Shown here: piece after piece, positions 56,845-64,000 of the stretch
How positions within the stretch are numbered: position 1 is the stretch's first letter
How the letters are laid out: every line of letters starts with the position of its first letter
Source of the DNA: Brienomyrus brachyistius
Taxonomy: Eukaryota > Chordata > Actinopteri > Osteoglossiformes > Mormyridae
Length of the DNA: 64,000 nucleotides
Reading direction: 5' to 3'
Assembly (NCBI RefSeq): GCF_023856365.1
Contig: NC_064544.1
Coordinates: 22,234,399 to 22,298,398 of the forward strand
Program-made: the position numbers and the translations under genes
The notes under the pieces: model-generated
What the model was told of the DNA's origin: nothing
Database searches by the model: none
The model's input: only the letters and a program-made list of their open reading frames with translations

Positions 56845-59800
56845 TCACTTGTACCTGGAGCGCACCTGCAAGAGCGCAGGTGTCTGCTCCATGATGCGCA
56901 CCAGCAGCCGGTCGATGTAGTCCTCCAGGTCGCGCACCTGCATCTTCATCTTCTTCAGCTCCACTTCGCGCTTGTCCAGCAGCGCCCCCTGCTTCTCCAG
57001 CTCCGCTTTCTGCTTCTCCAGCTCCGCCTCCTTCTGCAGCAGTAGAGCGACCAGCTCGCTGTGTGTCAGGTGCTGATACTGGGCAGGGCTGTCGGGCTGG
57101 ACGGGGGGGGAGGGGGGGGCAGCATGTGAAGGTACAGCAAGCATGTCACGTGTGTCAGTCTTTGATTTAGCCTTTTTATTAGCCCGCCTTTCTAACAAAC
57201 ATTAGTGCAGCATTCAGAATATCTCACTGATGAGAACTTAATTCCTTTGTGAGGAACCAGTATATATGCATATGAAGATGCATTTGGACACTGAATGGAG
57301 AGCAGGCCTACAGGGACACACACCATCTATACTGAGTACTGATGTCATTGGGTCCCCCCAGATTTAATTAGCCAGTTGATGGTTTATGTCCGGCATTCCT
57401 GACTTCTCAAAGCAAAGCTTCTAACACCCAAAAGCATACAACCGATCCCCATTCATGTATCTATTCTTACACAGATTTACCACAAGCTGAAAAACAAAAC
57501 CATTCTCAAACTGGAGATCTTTAGTATACTGGTTCTATGGTTCATCGGTATTTTCAGGTTGTTAAGAGTGATGACATGTTAAGTATGATGACAGTCGTGC
57601 GTTAAACTAAAACTATATGATTATAACTATATAAGTAAAACTACAGCTGCCTTGAGCCACAGAAACAATAATAGAGACAAAGTGAATAGCTGATTATATT
57701 GAGATTACAGACGCTCCACAGGTTACGATGAGGTTGTGCTCCAATAAACCAAAATATCGTAAGAGGAAAATGTATTTTAATACAGTACACCTAAGCTAAC
57801 GACCATCGTTGCCCATCTTAGCCTACCTTAACCATTCATACAATGCTTACATCTGCCAACAGCTGGGCAACATCATTAACACAAAGCCTGTTTCATAATG
57901 AAGTGCTGAATATCTCATATAGTTTACTGAATAATCATTCCCATCGTAACACAGACCCGGGAAGCGTCTGTATCCCGTTTTCCTGGCAATGTGCCAGCCT
58001 ACCTTGCTCCGGTCAGCTTCCGTCTCACTCTGTGAGGCGGCCCACCTGGGATGGATGGTCGATCTTAGCTTCTCCAAGCCGCTCACTAAGACCGAACGAC
58101 CCTCTGTCTTTTTCTCCCCCTGCTGCACTGTTGCAGTTAGGGGTTTCACTGGATGGGGGCTGTAGAGAGATAATCAGGTGGGGTGGGGGGTAAAACTCAC
58201 TGAGGGATTTAGATAGGGCTGCGTGAACCACAGACATATACCCAGACAATTCATTTTTTACGAATCAGCTTCTTTCCACATCATTTTCCACTGAAAATCA
58301 TTACAGCTCAACATGGGATTCCACGTCATTTATGTAGCCGCAACAAAGAAGAAAAAACCTCTGTATCCCAGGAGACAGCATTTGTCTCAAAGCACATTTA
58401 AAAGCCACACTTAAAGGGTATTTACAGGATAGGGTAACCATTAAATAAGGATGTTTGGAAAAAAACTGCATTTTTCCTTCAAACAAGAAAATTTTGTTTC
58501 TTCAGTTAAATCTTAAAAACATATTATTGCTTGTCCCAAATTAACATTATTCACAAGGAAATATGAAATACTTTTACAAAAAAAAGTTAGAGGTTTGTTT
58601 AGTTATAAATCCATATTAGTATGACTAATATTACATATTACCAAGAAGCCCACTGGTAGCTGTTCCTCCATATTTGAGTTCCCCTAAACATTTATCACAC
58701 ATACTTAAATGCTTGGCACCGTGCCAACCTGACACAGGTAAAATTCTACGTTCCAGCCGAGTTATGATCAGGAAGTAACTCAGGGATAGGCTGTCTGTCA
58801 GCAGAGCTAGAGCGGTCTTCAGGAGGAGAAGCTCCTCTTGGGATAGGAGATATGCTCCAAACACTCCGAAAATGTTACCGGAGGTGTTAACAGGTGCCCC
58901 AAGCATCTCCAGCGACCCCAAAAGGCTCAATGGGAAACAGGGAACGTGTTAGCAAAGGTCTCCTGCCTGCTAATCGGACTGGGCATCCCGTCACCCAAAA
59001 GCAGCTTCTCACGGCGGCCCTAAGGAGACGCGTCTGTGACCCAGGAAGCAGAGCATGGATACAACCACCAACATCAAGGTCCACTAGGGAGATGGTGGTG
59101 TGTGAAGGTGGGAGAGGGGAACCATTTGAGGGGAGGCAGGTCTGCGTGTGGTGGTATGGCAGGCCACCTCCAGGAGCTCTCCAATGCAGGCAAAATCTCA
59201 CCCTTCATGTACGTGCCGGTAATGAGGTTCAAATACCTTGTAGAAAAATGACAGTGTCTAAGAGTGGGATGCCAATCTCTTTACCCAGCAGTGACATTTA
59301 AAAAACATCAGAAAAAAAGCCTAAATTCCTGACCTAAAATGACTAATTGAGAGTTTGTTCTTATCACGGCGTGTAGTTAGAGTATGGAATAGTCTTCCTG
59401 CTAGTGTAGCGCAAGCTAAAACCCTGGGCTCCTTTAAATCAGAGCTAGATAAGATTTTAACAACTCTGAGCTATTAGTTAAGTTCTCCCCAAATGAGCTT
59501 GATGGGCCGAATGGCCTCCTCTCGTTTGTAAATTTATTACGTTCTTATCAGGAGAATGACAACTAGAAGGATGTCAGACTGTATAACGCATTTTGCTTAT
59601 TACTTAAAAACATGACTGCTGGCCTGTAGACGTTTGCTAGCTCACTTTAACCTTGTTGCTGATGCAGTTGTCATGGCCCCCAGGTTCTGTCTGTCCTTCA
59701 TTATCATCTCACATCTCTCTCCATAACCTTGCACCCTCATTCCTTTCCAGTAGCTTCCACACAATTCCTCCATTTTGTTTGCTGGGTAACGGAAAGTGGA

Positions 59801-62800
59801 ACACTGGCTATATGTCACAGTTTGAGCCTCTCATGGGTATTAACAGTGCAATTATGTAAAAAAAAAGAGTTCTGAAACTATGGGGGCAGATTCTACCATG
59901 ATTTACCATTCCAAGAAACTATGGATACCTTGCTGTCGTCCAATTCGGCTCCTTTAAATAAGTGTAACCACTGTAATTTCTCAAGATGGTTTGGAGACAG
60001 GATCATACCCAGTCATTAGCAGCATGAGAAGCTCAGACCGACCAAAGTGGAGATTTATGCCATTTTACATCAGACACCAGCTTCTTGAAAAATGCAGGTC
60101 GCGCTGCTATGAACATTGTTCTAAAATAAGTGAACAACAGTATTCCTCTATTCATCAGTTCACCTTCATTCCGCACCACCATCAGAAAAACAGTTCACAA
60201 TATCAGTCCTATCAGCACCTGCAAAGGTCCTTTTAAAACATTTTTATAACAGTTTGAAAGATCAATCTATATTTATTGTTATCTGAAATAGAGAGATATT
60301 CAGGTTTAGTTTCAGGTTCCTAGTAGATTTATATTTATTTCTATAGGTTTATATGTATTTTGATATGTTTGGTTCCCCACAACAACAGTATTGTGCATCG
60401 TAGCAGTGGATGGCCGCTTTGGATGGATGGAAACGGGACGAGATTGCAGGAAGAAACTGCTGAATCACTGCAGAGAGTAGAATGTAGAACCACTGGATCA
60501 GAGCACAATGTAATGTTAGGGACACAACTAGTACAACAGGAAACCTAACAGACTAGAAACAACTGACAATTACACGAGGAACGGGCAAACCGTTCAACAA
60601 GATCCCAGGCATGGATCAGGAACCAAGGATTAACTATGGAGACAATAATGATCAGCCTTGATCTGAGGAAAGGTGCTTCAAGACTAAGCGTGAAGCAGAG
60701 CTCTGCATGCAGTCTAAACAGAATTCCAATGAGGCCTGATTAGTGGGCATCTCATATTCATATCAACGGGAGTTTGCTCTTCATTGCAACTCGAGGTTGC
60801 CCTCTTGTGGCCAGGGAGAAAAAAAATATTTTTCACTTAAATTCAGACATTGCTTGCACGTCTTTCACTGACAGACTGAAGAAAAACAAAATCTGTATTT
60901 TAAAATTTACAAAAAATACAGAACAATGTGTGTGCTTGCGTGAGGCGTACCCAAGCACTGTAATTCTATTAGCATTGCTAGCATTGCTGCTAAACGCCCT
61001 TTATACCACCTGATAATTGCCACATATACTGCAACAAAATAAAACACCTTTTTAAGTATCATAATGATGCAATGTAATCTGTGTACTTCATTCTTCCTTC
61101 ATTCAATTGACTTTTTAATTTAATTTCAGAGTCAGTTCTTGTTAACAAATAAAAAATGAAGGGAAACAACATAAACTTAAGAATTCGCTAGAAAGCCAAG
61201 GCTTGATAAACCACTCATACTAATAAACCTGCTATAATTATTGCAAGTGAATCTTAGGGTTAGTGAAATAACTCATTTATATAAATATGCAATCGGTTGT
61301 TATATTATTATGGTAGAAACTGCTCTACGTAGGTTTAATTAGGGTTATATTAAGGTTATAGGCTTATTTAATTGCTGTTGAGTGTTTTACACTAAATACC
61401 ATAGCTGGAAATACAGTATATTCATTCAGCTCTGCAGCCTGCCATGCTGTTTAAGGTCATTTGTTAGTGAAGTGTTTAAAAACATTTTATTCAAGCCAAT
61501 AAGATTAACGCTTTACTTCCAGTGAGGGCCCCTCCTCCCCCTCTGTACAGTGATATCCCCTGCAGCTGTAATACACTGATATTACTATAGCATAACATGA
61601 GGTGTACAGGTAAAATGAGTGGGATGGGCCCGCCACCAATGAGGGAGTGTTGGACTGTCTTCTAAGCTAGATGTTTGTCTCACCTGCTCTCATGACGGGA
61701 CAGGATGCTGGAGGCCGGCTGTGTCTCCTCGGGCAAAACCGTGTGCGCTGCACCAATCAGTGGTAGGACAGTGGAGAAGGGGGCGGCGACCTTGGCGGTC
61801 CCTTCTGATGGCCTCACAGTCATGAGGGGCAAGATGGGAGAGGGGAAAAGGGCAGGCTGGGAATTAGTTTTAGCTACTGGGGAGGAGGTACAGGAAGCCT
61901 GGTGGGTACGGGCATGCAGAAGATCTCCAGAAGGAAAGTCATCTTTGAGGTTTCTACAGTCGGGGGCTAATTTGGCGTGAAGGTCTTTAAAGCTATTCTC
62001 CTTTGTGGTCTCTGAAAGAGGCTGCTCCATTGGAGTACATTCTTCATGGTCGTGTTTTGACTGGTCTTGGGAGACAGTTGAGGCAAGACTCAACGTAACA
62101 GGTGAAGAACACTCGTCTCTCTGCTGCTCGAGAGGCGACTGTAAAGGAACCTTCCTTCCAAGGGCTTCATTTCCATCCCTTGCAGCAGTCATCATCTGGC
62201 TTCTGAGACAATGCTCATCAGGATATGACCCTCTGGCATGTAATTCCTTGCTTTGCAATGTATCCTTATCTTCTATCACAGGGTGACTGCTGAACAGACT
62301 GGGTGGTGCATGGATCTCTTCTCCTTTCCATATCACAGTGGCTTTGGAGGGTCTGTTTGAAATTTGGAGCTCATTAGTAGAATCATCCGTTGTTCCAGAT
62401 GAAGGCTCTTCTGGAGGAGGTATAGCCGTAGCATTCAAAGGCACCATCTCATTGCAAGTGTCCTTTCTTGAGGAGTTTTCAAATTCCTCATTTGTTGTTG
62501 CCTCAGAGAACCCATGTTCACTGGCAGTATTAAGGTTAACTACAAAGAAATCAGAGTTCACAGGAGCTGGCGGATTTGTTTCAGAGCAATCAAAGATTAA
62601 AGTGTTAGCAACATTTAAATTATTTCCAAAAACGTCTTTAGCATTTCCTTTAAAAGTGTTATTATAATGCATAATTGGCGAAGTTGATTCATTGAGGTTC
62701 ATGTCAGTGTGCTGAAAGTCAAGCACCGAACATTGAAGTTTGTTATCTGGATTGACTTCAGCTCTTGAGGTCAGGCTGGGTGCTCTTTCGAAGCTTGATT

Positions 62801-64000
62801 CCTTTTCAGTTGCCCTTGTCAAATTGCATGCCGGCTGGAATTTATCCGCGGGAGGTAACACAAGGTTATTTGTGAGTTTCATAGGTTTTACAGAAACAGA
62901 CAAATCTGGCTCCACAACAGATATTTCTGCAGCATTTCTGTAAATTTCTGATCTAAATTCAAGAGAAATGCTTTCAAGAGCACTAGATTCTGCAAAAGAA
63001 CTTGAAGGTTTGGAGTAACTTTCAGTACTGATGGTCCCAGGAACACTGGCCACTATATTTTGGTAATTATTGTTAACTTCCTTTGTTTTGGGAACACCTT
63101 CAAGATCTGTAGTGGGATCTTGTAAGGCCAGGCAAAGTGAGTTGGTCATTGTATTGGTTCTTGGATAAACAGTGGCAATTTTAGAAGTTTTCTTGCAAGC
63201 AATATCTGTGATAACATCCAAGTCTTTAAAGCTAGCTTCTAAGAGTTTGTGAGATTGGATTCCGCCAACGTCATCTGATTTATTTGTTGCCATTTCAGTG
63301 ACAAAATGGCTCAGTGTGTCACTCTGGAGTTCAGGTGTATTTATGGTAAGCTCTAAAGCTGAAATAGTTTTATCTTTCTTGGATTCTTCAGCAAAACCAG
63401 GACTACTAACACTTAAAGGTTTCTCAGATTCTCCCTCAAAGGCTTCAGACTTAAAGTTATTGAGATCATCCAAGTTACTTTCAGAAATACATTTGTCCTC
63501 TGATGAGGATTTCTTGTTTTCAGCTTTACTTCCAGTTGTCTCCAGACTACTGTTGTGGTGTCCAGTGGACCCTCTAGTGCTGTTGTTCGGTAAATTCGAA
63601 GGGGATGGACTACTTCTTGCATCTCCCTCTGTGAATAATTCTGTATCTGATGTGGGCTGCTGGGAAGGAGAGGTCATCATTCTCCCATAATCCGCCCCCT
63701 TCTGGTGCAGCATGGATGCTACATCTGTCTGGAACAACAAGCGTGCCTCTTTTTTCACTGCCAGCTCCTCAGCTCGGTCCAACCAGCTGTCTGGTCGCAC
63801 CTCTTTGACGGGCCTGCGTGGGGGCAGCGGTGGAGCTTTCCCATCAGGCTCAAGGTCCGCAGACGTCTCCTCCTTAATGCAACATGTTGGTCTGCTTCGA
63901 GGGAGACTATTTGTTCTGTGAGGGGACAACGCTTTGGATGGCGAATGAGGGGTTGGGTCTTTCTGTGACCTCAGCCTGCTGGCAGCAAAGGCCTCAAATG
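56845..64000 (-). CDS. rab11fip5: Rab11 family-interacting protein 5, C-terminal part
   Basis: Three exons are in view: 64000 (open at the edge) to 61684, 58159-58003, 57096-56845 (stop TGA). Junctions are GT/AG and the phases fit: the long exon ends AG, completed by C in the next exon (Ser), then phase 0. The first encodes over 770 residues of Ser/Thr/Glu-rich sequence with a proline motif PPLPPRRPVKEV near 63810-63840, a possible SH3 ligand. The second encodes HPVKPLTATVQQ...SGLEKLRSTIHP. The last (83 aa) is a heptad-repeat coiled coil ending in the Rab11/Rab25-binding FIP-RBD, QVRDLEDYIDRLLVRIMEQT. Class I FIPs bind membranes through an N-terminal C2 domain, here beyond the window, and link Rab11 to recycling endosomes. 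The next gene, sfxn5, has the same orientation, as in human. FIP1 and FIP2 are the alternatives; neighbours favour FIP5. Confidence 0.9.
59330..59548 (+). mobile_element. LINE C-terminus and 3' UTR fragment
   Basis: The plus strand encodes VWNSLPASVAQAKTLGSFKS, then ELDKILTTLSY and a stop. This is the end of a non-LTR retrotransposon ORF, followed by a 3' UTR with GAGCTTGATGGGCCGAATGG and CCTCCTCTCGTTTGTAAA, ending at TTATTACGTTCTTATC. It is the same family as 36516-36722 but less decayed. It lies in the rab11fip5 intron between the long exon and the 157-bp exon, antisense to the gene. Confidence 0.88.

Noticed and set aside
58887..59301. Overlapping 104- and 135-aa open frames in a rab11fip5 intron
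   Set aside because: No recognisable domain and no splice-site or phase fit with flanking exons. The frames are open on both strands in a GC-richer stretch, as expected by chance.

Overview
The window is vertebrate nuclear DNA, most likely from a ray-finned (teleost-type) fish. Its genes have short exons with GT/AG introns. It carries tRNA-headed SINEs with GGAT-type tails, remnants of non-LTR retrotransposons of the kind common in fish, long CA/TG and G/C tracts and several minisatellites. I cannot name the species.

Four protein genes can be reconstructed. On the plus strand are two homeobox genes in the same orientation: noto (Not/floating head; 3 exons, 9054-10091, 247 aa) and an Emx gene (3 exons, 25755-30860, 232 aa; called emx1 from its neighbours). 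On the minus strand are sfxn5 (sideroflexin 5; 14 coding exons, 52759 down to 33490, 325 aa) and the 3' part of rab11fip5 (a class I Rab11-interacting protein; three exons in the window, open at the right edge, stop at 56845). From memory, human 2p13 holds EMX1, SFXN5, RAB11FIP5 and NOTO, so this is a conserved block, with noto directly beside emx here.

Layout: 1-8900 is gene-free and holds a 28-bp minisatellite (1761-2717), SINE debris and the noto promoter with a TATA box. 9.05-10.2 kb is noto. 10.2-25.5 kb is the intergenic region between the homeobox genes, with a SINE, a Tigger-like DNA transposon with TA-flanked terminal inverted repeats, two copies of another interspersed repeat, and AT-rich stretches that look like enhancers. 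25.7-31.3 kb is emx, with a foldback MITE in its probable 3' UTR. 33.5-52.8 kb is sfxn5. Its introns hold three unrelated minisatellites (32, 40 and 47 bp units), LINE and SINE copies and candidate conserved elements. 52.88-53.00 kb has three ZNF143/THAP11-type sites upstream of the sfxn5 start. 54.25-64 kb is rab11fip5, with a long 3' UTR.

The most interesting structure is at 39.66-41.60 kb. It is a SINE in sfxn5 intron 11 whose internal 47-bp segment has expanded to about 35 tandem copies. That segment is bounded in ordinary copies by a GGGCAC direct repeat spaced exactly 47 bp. The array also carries a second-level 14-unit (658 bp) duplication. No wholly new gene system was found. The homeobox genes act in embryonic patterning, while sfxn5 and rab11fip5 look like bystander genes that may host emx regulatory DNA.
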